This document shows, in pieces, positions 10,387-21,436 of a DNA stretch of 64,000 nt. The DNA is from Serendipita indica DSM 11827 (Eukaryota; Basidiomycota; Agaricomycetes; Sebacinales; Serendipitaceae). Both the position numbers and the translations under genes were made by a program. The notes beneath the pieces are model-generated. The model was not told the DNA's origin. It was given only the letters and a program-made list of their open reading frames with translations, and made no database searches. The stretch spans positions 1,736,001-1,800,000 of the forward strand of contig CAJVGD010000042.1 of the NCBI GenBank assembly GCA_910890315.1, written 5' to 3'. Position 1 is the stretch's first letter; every line of letters starts with the position of its first letter.

Positions 10387-12315
10387 ATGCCTGCCCAAAA
10401 GCCATCCAAGTCCAAGAAACCAGACCAGACGATGAGTTTATCGGCCTCCTCGTCAAGCAAGAAGGATCAAATATACAACACGGTCAATGTCGGCCTCGAT
10501 GTAGTGGCAAATATAGCCGAAGCATCAGATACACTCGCCCCTCTAAAAGCAGCTTGCCGAACGACAAAGTCAATTCTCGAACTCATACAGGCGAGTTTGG
10601 CGAACTTGTGAGACGGCTTCATCTAAGGATCCGAACAGGCAGTAGACAGTAACCAAGAAGATTGGATCGACCTAATAGGACGTGTCAAGGGGTACATGTC
10701 CATACTTGAGCAACAAATCACTCTGTTTCAGGCATGTCCGCCAGAGGATCTTAGAACTGTCAGCGAGGCTTTCAGCCGGCCGCTCATCGGCTATGTTGAG
10801 TATGTAAACAGTATAACTGACCTCAATATGCTAAAAAGAGTCCAGAGCACTCGAAGACATGCACGATACAGTCGCCAATCTGACGGAAAAACGCAACCAC
10901 CGCAAATTTCGCCTCTTCAAAGCGTTCAGCAAAGTGAAGATTGATTCGGGGGAGATACTTAGACTTAACGTAGCGGTTGAGGACAAACATAGGCAGTTCA
11001 TGGTGCGAACATTATTAATTCTGGGCACAACTTGACCGTTGATACAGGCCGCGTTGGGTGTTTTTACCGCATTCCGCATTCAAGCCGTTGAGCGAAATAC
11101 CAAGGGTATCAAGGCCCGCCTGGAGGCTGCCAAGGCCAATGTAGAAGACGCCAACGCCGAAGCTACCAAAGCCGTCATAGAAACCACTCGGACAGATCGT
11201 AAGCTAGCGCTTCGTATAGGACACCTACTTAGCCTTTCTAGACGATACCTCTGCTATACTCCAGCTGCCAATGGTAGCATTCGTCGCGTCCTCGATCCAC
11301 AGTACTTGCCTGCAAGGAACGCGGGAGGCTGTTCTTCAGATAATACGGGGGTGGGCAGAGGATGCCGCGTCGCAGAAGCCGATATTTTGGTTGTGCGACA
11401 TAGCTGGCTCCGGCAAATCCACAGTAGCAATGTCGGTGGCACAAGGTTGGAGGACGGAGGGAGTGCTAGGGGGTCAGTTCTTCTTCTCGTTGGCGAGTAC
11501 CGAAGCGTCGACGACGGACAAGTTTTGCTCGACCATAGCCAGGGAGCTCGCCCAGCACATACCTGAACTCGCGCCGCAAATCGCAGAGGCTGTGAAACAG
11601 AACCCTGCCATTATGCGGAGCTCCTTAAAAGACCAACTCCAAACACTGATCCTCGCACCACTCCTCCATCGAGAAAAGCGGGTAATTCTTGTTATCGACG
11701 CCATTGACGAATGTGAATCCGCTGCGCAGCGAGAGGAACTTCTCCAAACACTTGCTATCACTGCGCGAGAAGCAAGTCATCTCAAGATATTCATCACAGT
11801 CGACCAGACTCTGTCGTTGAGGCGGTTTTAGGGGCCCCTTTCAATCAAGACCGAATTGAAGGACCGCCTTCACGACATTAGCCATCATGATAACGTTGAG
11901 GATATTGCGACGTACGTACATCAATCGCTGTGTGATGTGCTATCGCCAGCCGAGCGGCAGAGGCTAGCCGAAAAGGCCAACGGGTTGTTTATCTGGGCAA
12001 GTACTGCCTGTCGAATACTCAACAACAGCTCGAGGTCTCCTGAAGGTACATATAATCGTCTGATGTCCATGAATCAGGGTGGCACGCCGTCAATATTGTC
12101 GCGTTCTCAACAGATTGCTCGAGGTTTATCTGGCTCCTCCGATAACGCTGCTCGACTATGGGATGCGGATACCGGAAGGGCATTTGAAGAACCGGAGTGA
12201 GATCGCGAGGGCTCGGTCCCCCACATTCTCGCTAGATTGCTCAAGAATCGTCTCTTGCTCCAATGGTGGCTGCGGGATGCAGAAATATGTCAATTTAGCT
12301 TCAGCTTACAGTTGA
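10387..12315 (+). pseudogene. Broken NACHT-WD40 paralogue lacking its WD40 array
   Basis: This paralogue of the gene at 4551 starts MPAQKPSKSKK at the equivalent ATG and keeps the same early intron positions. Its first intron has a GC donor (cag|gcgagt) where the intact copy has GT. It retains the helical N-domain, a coil shorter by seven residues, and Walker A and B. A one-base loss just after IFIT (around 11797) breaks the frame and a stop at 11829-11831 ends it. A compensating extra base lies only just beyond, in gggg-cccc at about 11834. The frame then resumes as a NACHT arm (KDRLHDISHHDNVEDIATYV) until SMNQGG at about 12080. There it jumps directly into scraps of WD40 repeat (ARLWDADTGRAFEEPE, then DCSRIVSCSNGGCG). 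Some 3 kb of NACHT arm, WD40 array and tail are gone. A short transcript could still encode an N-domain/NTPase protein, but I judge it a pseudogene. Confidence 0.85.
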
Positions 12316-13072
12316 TTATGTGATAGAGTTGACAAACATTATTAGATGCGAATGAGAATAATTTCGACCTGTCAATGTGCACTGGGTTTCATGAATCTCG
12401 AACGCCGAAAGTAGATAGAGCATAAGAATCCCTTCCATTACGTTCTCGTCTAGAAGAAGACAGTACATAAGGAAGAAACAGACAGCGACGGGCCCTGTGA
12501 CGATGCTCGAGTTTGGAGAGATTATTGAGGTCTGGGAGAGTATTTACGTGCACAGCGGACATGATGTTGGCTGACGGTCAGTTCCAAGTTGGGCTCAACC
12601 TGGAACCCCAACACAAACGTACGTACGGCAGGCTTCTCCTCTTCCACTTGTCTATTATCAACAAAAGGAGCGAGATTCATGACAGAATGGTTGCCAAAGC
12701 CCACGCCTTTCGGAACGGCTCAGCGGCCGGCTCCCAAACTAGTCAGTCTCGGCCTCATGCCTCGACACCTAGTTCCTCTATCATCTTGATCCGAGTCTGG
12801 AGGTAGTCTACTCATGTACCATGTTGTTCACCATAACATAACACTCAACAGCAGTTACGACTTCGCCAAATTGGACAGTTTGGTATTGTGAGAAGACGTA
12901 GAGATTATAAGCATCCTCGTATCCTGCATGCAAGACTCGAACATGCGGTAAAACTCACGACCAGCAGACTATGTGTAAAACGCTTGAATTACGAATGTCA
13001 AATACGATCCAGGTGAGATACAAACACGATCCTATGCATGGATACAAAAAGATAAGAGTTACCGTGCAACAC
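12316..13072 (-). other. Region behind the broken NACHT copy; possible minus-strand exons
   Basis: On the minus strand three stretches read like exons with plausible splice sites. They are YEDAYNLYVFSQYQTVQFGE (about 12905-12846), then RIKMIEELG (about 12795-12770), then NHSVMNLAPFVDNRQVEEEK and onward, ending about 12550 at a 'gtaaat' donor. I cannot name the family. The region partly resembles 9650-10000. It may be a small, possibly decayed, gene running convergent to the NACHT copy. Confidence 0.3.
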
Positions 13073-15209
13073 TCATGGCTCGTAGCGGGGTAAATTTGGG
13101 CCTGAAGATCTAGACTGCTGGCCATCGCCGCTCCCACTACTAGCGCTCGATGACGGCGATGTGGATCTCGCTCGGTCCGAGCTAGTGGAGCCATCCTGTT
13201 CCTCCCGTAACATGGCCACCTCTCCGAGCGAATCGTCCCAAACCGGCGCAGACGGTCCCACTCCACCATCCCCCTCTTCTTCAGCAAGAGCAGGGGGTGC
13301 ACTCGGCATCAAAGATGGAATACGCTCGTCATTCGTGTCGGTTGGGGGTGCACTGGGTCCAGCACGGCTGGATGAGGGGGGATCACCCATGTATGACCAG
13401 AAGTGGCCAATTTCATACCCGTTAGAGGGAACAACAGTCGTTGACGGAGGTGGAGGAAGTGGTAGATCGGATAATGGCGGTGAAGCGTTCGTTGGTTCAG
13501 TAGCCGGTAGGCTCTCCAATTGTTGCTCGGCGTGCCACTCGTCCATCTCGCGCCAGGCAGGAACCATTGGTCTGTTAGGTGCTGGGGATGAAGAAACAGG
13601 TGCGTCGGCCATTGTTCGTAGTCGTTCCAATGCCACCTTGTCATCTGTTGCTACGTGTGCTTGTCGGATGGCCCCAGCAGCGATTCGAGATGAGCCGATC
13701 AAACTCGACTCAAAGGACGGTGCAGCTTCTGTGGACGTGCTGACTTCTGGCGCTTCCGCTGGCATGGCCAACGTGACGCCGTCAAACGAGCGGACATAAC
13801 CCGTGAGATCCCGCTCGTCATAGTCACCCTCCCGTCCTCTTATCGGGGCCTTTTCCTGTCGTCGGGCGGATGTGGGGGTGCTGGATGAGGGATAGGCAGG
13901 TGGTTGGTTGTCGGAGGTGGTAAACGCGCGATCCTCGCGCACAGCAGGTGGCTCTGCTGGCTCGTTGGAGGGCGAGTGAGGTAATGGTGTGTTTTCAAGG
14001 GCATGCGACACGGTCGGTGTGGCAGGTGAGGTGGGTCGGGGGCCGTCATCTAAAGATATACGCGACTGGGCTGATAGATCAGCCCGTCGCGGGCTCGGTG
14101 ATCTCACAGAGGTCTGTGAAGAATCGGGAGCAGGCGCATCGTTTGAGGTATTTTCGGCGGCTTGTGATCGATGGTGCTTGCGCCTCAAGCGGGCGACAAA
14201 CCGGTCGTTGACACGCCGTATTGCGGTCGATTTCCCAAAGGCTTTGTAGCGTTTCCGTAGTGGCGTTTTACGTCCTGATTTTTCCTTGGATTGTTCCTCG
14301 CTGTCCGAGCCTTCCTCGTCTGTGCTGACCTCGAGCCCCTTTTGTTGACGCTCAAGCTGCTCTACGTCTCGCAGCTTGCGTAAGTGGGCCTTGCGCCAGC
14401 GACACAGTCCAATGGTGGTCATAATAGAAAAGACCAAAACAACAGCAAGAACGGTGACGAAGATGGGCGAGTAGCTTTCATGGCGAGGGGCACGATACCA
14501 GCCGACTGGTAATTGACTCAAGTCCATATCGGTGAGCGTACCAGTACCGATGGCATCCAAATTTTGGATATTATCTAGGCCGCTGCTCGGGTCTAGCGCA
14601 GGACTTGGCTGCTCGGGGGTGGGTCAGCACACGGATCGCGACGACATGGGACGGAACAAGGTGTAAAAATACAGAGGGAGACTGCGTCGGCGAGGACGCC
14701 ATCAGCGTGCCAGAAATAGCACAGCGGCTGCACCCGGCGTTGTCGAAAAATTCTCCAAAATTGAGAAAATGAAGCAAACGACTTACATCGGACCCTCCTG
14801 TTCGTCCATGTAGGTTCCAGCTAAGCGCCTCGATCCATCCAATCTCTGCGGGCTCGTATTTGATAGCGATGTGTACTCCGGGAGGTTGAGCTCGCTTTGA
14901 GAGCTTGTGTTGCTTGGATACTGTCGATGTAGCCCCAAGGCGTGCCTCCGCTGCGCTCGTCGCAGCCGTGGTCGAGGTCGACGAACGTAGCGTCGGTTCT
15001 GAGAGCTTTTCTTCGATAGATTTGCGCTCAAAAGAAGGGTACAAAAAGTCCAGAAATGGGATCGGTAATGGTGAGGCACTCGCGCTCGTTGTCGAGCGCA
15101 GGGCCTCGAGAGCGGCGACAGCAGCGAAGACGGTTGCCACTGGACGAGTCGAACGGGGATGACGGTGCGTAGATCTTCTGCAACGTCCTGAACTTAAATG
15201 GTCGTCCAT
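13073..15209 (-). CDS. Uncharacterised single-pass membrane protein with disordered cytoplasmic tail
   Basis: Two exons (15209-14787 and 14609-13073) flank a GT-AG intron at 14610-14786 that keeps the frame (GGSD joined to PSPALDPSSG). A hydrophobic N-terminal stretch (ATVFAAVAALEAL) could be a signal sequence. The Ser/Thr-rich region after it contains a KR dibasic site (HKLSKRAQPP). One clear membrane span (YSPIFVTVLAVVLVFSIMTT, then a CRWRKAHLRK stop-transfer) follows. The remaining ~430 residues are disordered, acidic/Ser/Pro-rich, with many SP sites and poly-Pro LPLPPPPS. The layout fits a type I surface protein or sensor, but no domain is recognisable. The start codon is the least certain part. 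Confidence 0.7.
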
Positions 15210-15321
15210 CGCTCTGCCAAGTGCTGCTTGGCTTCAGGCGTGAGCTCAGGTCAAAGATGGGTTCAACAAACTACGCCACCCCCGAGGCAAACATCGGACT
15301 CGTCAACAAACGACATAAATT

Positions 15322-16536
15322 TTACAAAAAGTATTCAGGAAGCTGTTTTGGCGTCAGAAGCCTGTCGGTTTCGTGTCCGGCGCACTCACTTTTCCGCCCG
15401 CGTTGAGCGACGCTTGCTGACCAGGCCCGTCACGTTCGTTTTCGGGCGCAGCCTCGAACACGTTGAAGTACATGTCTCCCTCTTGTATCTCCTGCCCCTG
15501 CCCACCTGGTCGTACCTCGAGTATCGACGCCGAATTGCCGCATCTGGTGACCCCAATAAACACTCGGCAAGCACCGAGAACCGAGCAAAAACGCACCGAT
15601 AGCAATAGTTGGGCGCACTCCATACGGTGCTCAGATGGTTGTCGAAAAGAACGCTGTACCCTTCCATACATAGTTGATGCGCCCGCAGAATATGGGCCAT
15701 TTGATTGATGGCCAAGAATTTGCGCACGACCTGGGATCCGAACGTATAGCCGGCACCTCTGTAACCCGCATGAGTACTCTGTTGACATCTGTGCGACTTT
15801 GTTTACCTCGGACTAATAGCAAAGTCTTCCTTTTCGGCGTCGGGGTCGGACCACACCAAGTCTGCCATAGGTCCTTCGTGTGGAATCTCCCGGAAGCGGT
15901 CAACGACCTTGATCTGGTCAATACTATGTATACTGGGCGACAGTCCACCATGAACGCAAAAGATGCGGTCGTCTATCACGACGGACAGCGTCAGGTAGTC
16001 AAACATGTCCGTAAAGTACGACCATATAGAGGACGAGCCATACTTGCGCACACATTCTGTGTAGAATCCGTACGTCTGTGTGACTGCTCTGCTCTCGTGG
16101 TTTCCGCGGATAAGGTGGATACGGTTGGGATGCCGTAGCTTGAGGCAAGTTAGGAGCGAGATTGTCTCGACGCTGAACAATCCACGATCGACATAGTCCC
16201 CTGTGGGTAACGTCAGCTCGGCTAAGAACTATGGAAGCAAACGGACCGAGGAAGAGATAATTTGTAGACGGCGCGTATCCTCCTATTCGGAATATCTCAA
16301 CAAGGTCGTAGAACTGGCTGTCTCAATCAGCTTACAGAACATTCTATGCTCCTTCTGAACACGACATACCCATGAATATCGCCAACTACTGTGACCGGTG
16401 CGCTTATGTGCACGACGTTGCCCTCCCGCATCAGCACCTCCTTGGTCTTTTCACATATTTCCTTGAGCACTGTTTCATGAAGTAGCTGTTTTTTTAACAG
16501 CTGGGCGATACACGCGTCCAGATTGAACGGAGCCAT
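15322..16536 (-). CDS. PPG1: PPG1-type PP2A-like serine/threonine phosphatase catalytic subunit
   Basis: A multi-exon gene with all metal-binding motifs of the PPP family: GDIHG (split by an intron), [35 protein letters not shown]1-specific wording separates it from PP2A, PP4 and Sit4: [64 protein letters not shown]. The last intron (gtgagtgcgcc...aaacag) leads to a final exon LPEYFL and a TAA at 15322. The chain therefore ends in the YFL tail that PP2A-like enzymes carry and that can be carboxymethylated. In yeast Ppg1 acts with the Far (STRIPAK-like) complex. The TRF gene upstream is divergent, with ~160 bp between start codons. Confidence 0.92.
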
Positions 16537-16698
16537 GACAGGAATTACGAGATGAGCGCGTCAGTCTCCTTGATCTTGCGAATAAGCAACACGACAGAGA
16601 ATTGATAAAGATTTAGTTGGGCTTTGATGTTGCTTGAGGTGCAGAGCCGGTCGTGGTAAGAGCAAAAGCCCGTGCTTCACACTTGGATTCTGACTACG

Positions 16699-19640
16699 AT
16701 GGGCTGGACAGACGAACCGCCCGCGACGCGTACACAATGCCTTCTCAGTGCATCAAAAGCAGCTCTCAAGTTTAACGAAGCATGTCGACGCGCTTTTGCA
16801 GCCCTGCGCGATGGCCAGACGCGCTCGGACGGTGCCCAGCTCAAGGAACGCGATCTACAAAAGTGGAGAGACGCGACAGATGGCAAGTTTCTTTCACACT
16901 TACAATATCTAACGATATTTTTGTCTGATGAAGCGCGCGCTCACATCCTGCCACTGTAGTCTTCTTCAATGCGGTCGACCAGCCGGAGGGCATGTTTCTA
17001 GTCGCATCTAGCCTCCATATACCCGGGATTGAATGCTCACAGCAAGTTAATGCGATCAACCTCGCCCTCCTCTTCGAGTTGTTTATGCCAGAAGCGATCC
17101 GCCTTCAGCACCCTTTCCTTACAAACGAAGTCCCACTAGTCGACCCAGAAAAGGTCAACAGTCTCTATATCGCCGATTCAGTAGAAGAAAAGCTGCAAAA
17201 GCTCTGGTACCCTGTGTCAACCTCGATCGAGGTGCTCCTACATCTTTGCGCGCAGCAAGACTTTGAAAACACCCTCAAAGCACTTCAAGGTGTCATTTTA
17301 GATGCTTGCACCACGGTCAGTTGCAAAATTATGAAGGCCTCACACAGTCACGTGCTTTCAAACTCCGACGCGCCCTTTCCTTTCTGCGCCTTATAACCCT
17401 ATTCTGATAAACAGATAATCTTCTTTTGACATGATGCTGACATCCTTAATTAGATCATGGTCATTGGCAAGCACACACTAAAGGAAGCCATTGACAAGGA
17501 GCAAGACTGTAAAACATACTTTGATTCTAGTTTTATCGAGAATCCGTCTTTGGCTTCCATCTTAACCAAGACGCAACAAGCGAAAGCAGTGGAAGTCTGG
17601 GACACCGCGCGACGCAAGCGCATCAATAAGGCAGGTTCCTTGGACGCCCCCACATTCAATTGGATTTACCTTCTTCAGATTTTGAAATTATCTCCCTCTG
17701 AGACAATACGCAAGTACGACTGGGAGACCTTGTGCTTGCGCATCGTGCACGAACTTGCAAGGAACCTCGTGCAAGCTACACAAAAACGAGCCGAAGAGGA
17801 GATGGCTGAGAACACTTCTATTCTGGAGCAGAGAGAAAAACGAGCGCACCAATCCTCTGAACGAGCATCCAGTAGTGACAGCATCGCGTCTTCAAGCAAG
17901 GCCGTAGATGCTACCATCGTACAGCACAAGGCGGCGTCTACAAGAGCGACCCCGCCAAGAGTTGTTCGACGGGACGAAGCGACAGAGAGGGTTATGTCTG
18001 AGAGCGTATCACAGGACGTGTTCCCACTAGATTCCATTCCAGGACTTGGAGATGATGACGAGGCACTCGCCGGTTATGGCCAAGATGAAGGGGCTGCTCA
18101 CGAACCAACTCCTGAACGCGAGACGACTCCATTACCGAAACAAACTGTGTAAGGCTCTAATCGCTGTCCGGTGTCGCATCAACTAACACACGTCAGGATA
18201 CCGAAAGGCTTTCGATTCAACGCACCGCAGCCAAATGCCGTCAAGATCAATATGACGCCGTCCCCCCCTTCGAGTAAGCCTATGCATACTTGGAGAAAGG
18301 TGAAGAAGGCAGCCCCGGTGGATCGCACGAGGACAATCTCGAGTAGCACGACCAAGTCGAAAGAAACCTTGCCAGTCAGGGCTGGGAGCACCGAGCGGGA
18401 AAACAAGCGCAAGTATGTCAAAGAGTCTGAAGACGAGGAAGGCGAATCGCCAAGGAAGAAGCAACGAGCTGGCGGGGACAAACCGCCGGAACTGGCTTTT
18501 GCTCGCAACGTTACGAGCACAATTATCCCTCGTGTGTCCATTGCGAGTGGCACGACCCTGGTCGCGCCAACGATCGGCAGTGGAAAGGAGAGAATGCGTC
18601 TGGACGCTGCGAACAGAGACGTTCCTTCTGCCATCAAGCTGCCGCCAAAAAGAAAGCCCGTCATGGCAGCGACGAGCAGTGATGAGAGTGAAGGCGAAAG
18701 ACGTAAGCCCCACACGAGGAAGGCAAAACCACAAAAGGCAAATGATACGACAACGCCCAAGGTGGCTGATATTGCCGCGTTGCCTACGGTGAACGCTACC
18801 ACTGCGTCGACATCCAAAGCGGCAGTACCAGCGGCACGACCAACAGCCAATACCGTCGCGTCGCGAGATTTAGGGACCAACGACGTGACTACAGCAGCGA
18901 AAGCGCGTCTAGCCGCTCTTAGGGCACAACGGGAGGAAAAGGAGAGAAGACTTCGAGAATTTGCGGACGGCGAGGCGGACAGCGACATCGAGATGCTTCC
19001 TGAGCCAAAAGCTTCCAAGTCTAAATCCAAACCCAAGCCCAAGCCGCGGGTCAAGTCCAAGAAAAGCGACGACGACGATTATTCAAATACGGACACCGAG
19101 GCTGAGACCGAGCGGGTAGAGGGATCGGACTCCGAAGATGCACTTCACCGTTCGAAGGACCGGCTATCCGAGTTGCAATCGCGAGCGAAGAAGAATGTTC
19201 CACCCATGGAACGACGCGCGCGACACCTCCCAATTGGTTCAGACGAAGAGGAAGGTGAACCACAGGTGGAACAAGGGCAGGAACCGAAGAAGAAACGTGG
19301 ACGGCCGCGTAAGGATCCGGCGGACAAGACGCCGAAACCGTCTATCAACCGATACCGAACGGGCCACAATGAGACGGGGCGTGTTCGGTGGACGAAGGAT
19401 GAGGACGCGACATTGTTGTTTGCGATCGAGGCATTGTACTATCGCAAACAGCTCACGAGGCCATGGAACATGATCATGAGCCAACATGGGATCCATGGTA
19501 CAGAAGATCAAGTGTTGGCGAACCGGAATGTGCAGCAGATGAAGGATAGGGCCCGGAACATCGTAATTGCCAAGGCAAAGAGACGGGAAGAGGTACCAGA
19601 GTACTTGAATTGGATTACGATTCCGGCGGAATATAAGTGA
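16699..19640 (+). CDS. TRF/Taz1-like telomere-binding protein (TRFH-like domain plus telobox Myb)
   Basis: Four exons (16699-16882, 16960-17315, 17454-18148, 18197-19640) give 892 aa in frame. Residues ~1-290 are helical and resemble a TRF-homology dimerisation domain (VNAINLALLFELFMPEAIRL, STSIEVLLHLCAQQDFENTL, FNWIYLLQILKLSP). A long charged, Ser/Lys-rich linker with an AT-hook-like KKKRGRPRKDP follows. The C-terminal Myb domain (RVRWTKDEDATLLFAIEAL) closes with NVQQMKDRARN, matching the telobox consensus V-x-L-K-D-K-x-R-N of telomere-repeat binders. This fits a double-strand telomere protein of the TRF/Taz1 class. The first intron has a GC donor (gatg|gcaagt...ctgtag); without it the frame stops. 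An alternative in-frame ATG lies at 16672. Confidence 0.8.
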
Positions 19641-19760
19641 TCGATCTCCGTCGTAACGACTTGTTCTTATATGCTTTCTTACTTTTTGTTGGGTGTACAA
19701 TACTCTGCTAAATGATGTGACTGATTTTCAGACTGTCTACGAGGCCAAAGAGGTGTACAT

Positions 19761-21089
19761 CTATACTTGGGCGGAAGAGATGAAGAACCACTTGGAGACT
19801 GTGAGGGAACGTGAGAAAGGTGATGAGACGGTAAAAAAAAAAGTGAACGTACTAGATGGGTCAATAGGCTTTGGCGGATCACGCGTGGCGTTGGGAAGGG
19901 CGGCGTAGACAGGATATTCTGGCCTGGTGTAGCCCGCCGTCTCGGGGATGGTCACGTTCAGAGTGGAGATCTCGTAGTTCTGGGTCTTTGCGGGCGACTC
20001 GCCCGTGACGACGAGTTTGCGCCAGGCTTCGTGACACTCATGGATAATCTCCGTTGCATACTTCTTGTTCTTTGCCTCTCCGGAGAATGCGAATGTATTC
20101 TCTGGCTTTCCATCGGCTAGACAATTTCCGTGGGGTTAGTCACGCAAGACGCTTGAGACGAGCAGAGGAACGCACGAATCTTGTAGATTCTGAACCACTC
20201 GTTGGTAGCACGAATGAGACCGGGCAAGTGACGTTCGACGTCTTCAATGTCATTGAGCTTTGGCGCGAGCGGGTCGTTTACGTCGACGACGATAACCTTC
20301 CAGTCGGTCTCGCCCTCGTCGAGGAGAGCCATGATGCCGAGGACCTTTACTTGCTTGACTTGACCCGTGTAGCCGAGCTGTTCGCCAATCTCGCATACGT
20401 CGAGCGGATCGTTGTCACCATGCGCCTTGGTCTCTGCATGCACCTGTTGTGGGTCTTCCCAGGTCTATGTTGTCAGATAGTCAGTACATAGCCCTTTTTG
20501 CATCGCTGGATGAACGTGCAACAAGTTGTTGAAAAAAAAGTAAAAAGACGAACCTGGGGAAAGGCGCCATAGTTCCAGATATAGCCATGGTGCGGAAAAC
20601 AGTTTCTGACATATCTCAGTTTTCCCCGCTTGATGTCTTGCTTGATTGGATTGAACGGTTCCTCTTTGGAGATTTCCATCTTGGCGTTCGTCCAGCGGGG
20701 AACCTCGACAACCATGTTGAGGATGCCATTGTTCCTGTCTGCGAAGAGTGGAATGTCGTGGAAGGGCGACACGACCTGGCCATTCTGCTCGACAAACACT
20801 CTGTACTCTACAAACGATTAGTTTTCGCGTATGAGGCATAGATGAAAGAAATACATGTAGACGTGGACATCTACAAACTGATGGATGGGATCAAAGTCGG
20901 AGTAACTCACCCAAAGTGTTTGCAGGCCCAACGGGGCGAGTCGAATAGACTAATCGAGTAAAATCGACGACGGAGAATGAGTACATTATGCAACTAGAAC
21001 AGATGTAGAACATGAATAGACCAACTCTGAGACATTTTGGCAGAGGACGCGAATGCGCGCTGGATCTGGTAGAGTCTACGGGTCGCCAT
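19761..21089 (-). CDS. IPP1: Inorganic pyrophosphatase, copy 1
   Basis: Family I soluble pyrophosphatase, hydrolysing PPi to two phosphates with Mg2+. Exons carry [51 protein letters not shown], the metal/active-site signature [12 protein letters not shown], and [19 protein letters not shown]. The final short exon ([12 protein letters not shown]) comes after an intron with donor gtacgttc and ends at TAG 19761. The 5' end has two candidate starts: ATG 21089 adds a basic N-terminus ([19 protein letters not shown]), possibly a mitochondrial presequence, while ATG 21035 (MSQ) gives the usual cytosolic form. An intron of about 100 nt follows MSQ. It lies tail to tail with the TRF gene (120 bp apart). 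A second copy lies just upstream. Confidence 0.9.
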
Positions 21090-21189
21090 TGATTCGTCGG
21101 CGTAATGGCTCGCCATCATGGCGTATTTTCAACTCGACGCCGGTAAGCGACAAGCGAGTAGGAAACACTCGGTGACAAGGTGTTTAAAA

Positions 21190-21270
21190 AGAATAGATGT
21201 TAACAGAACCAGCTATGGCTATGGAATTCCCGGTAGATAATAGTATGCGCCGCTTGCATCGTTCGCTTAT
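21190..21270 (-). pseudogene. Relic of the RIB7 3' end between the two pyrophosphatase genes
   Basis: 'gaaccagctatggctatggaattcccggtagataat' (split here only by my quotation) near 21207-21242 matches 'gaaccggctattggctatgaatttcccggtagatcat' near 22855-22890, which encodes the last residues and stop of RIB7. Only the tail survives; no more of RIB7 is recognisable up to the next pyrophosphatase. Confidence 0.7.
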
Positions 21271-21436
21271 GCGTGTCGTCTCTAAGAGTCCGTACGAAGA
21301 CGTGCTTATTGGGATGAATGTGTTGCAGATGAGGTCGCATTCGACTGGAATCCTAGGATGGGCGTTGATACGGCACTCTGTTAAACAATCTTAGACTGGA
21401 TTTCAGACTATCTACGAGGCCAAGGAGGGTCTAGAT

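Noticed and set aside
10387-12315. Calling the second NACHT copy a complete short NLR gene
   Set aside because: The frame is broken inside the NACHT module and the WD40 remnants are out of context, so pseudogene is the better call unless transcripts show otherwise.
13161-13799. Plus-strand ORF of 212 codons
   Set aside because: It lies opposite the disordered tail of the minus-strand membrane protein and is low-complexity Gly/Ser with no recognisable motif.
18179-19060. Long minus-strand ORF of 293 codons
   Set aside because: It lies opposite the linker of the TRF-like gene, whose plus-strand exons splice in frame and end in a Myb domain. The minus frame has low-complexity composition and no motif.
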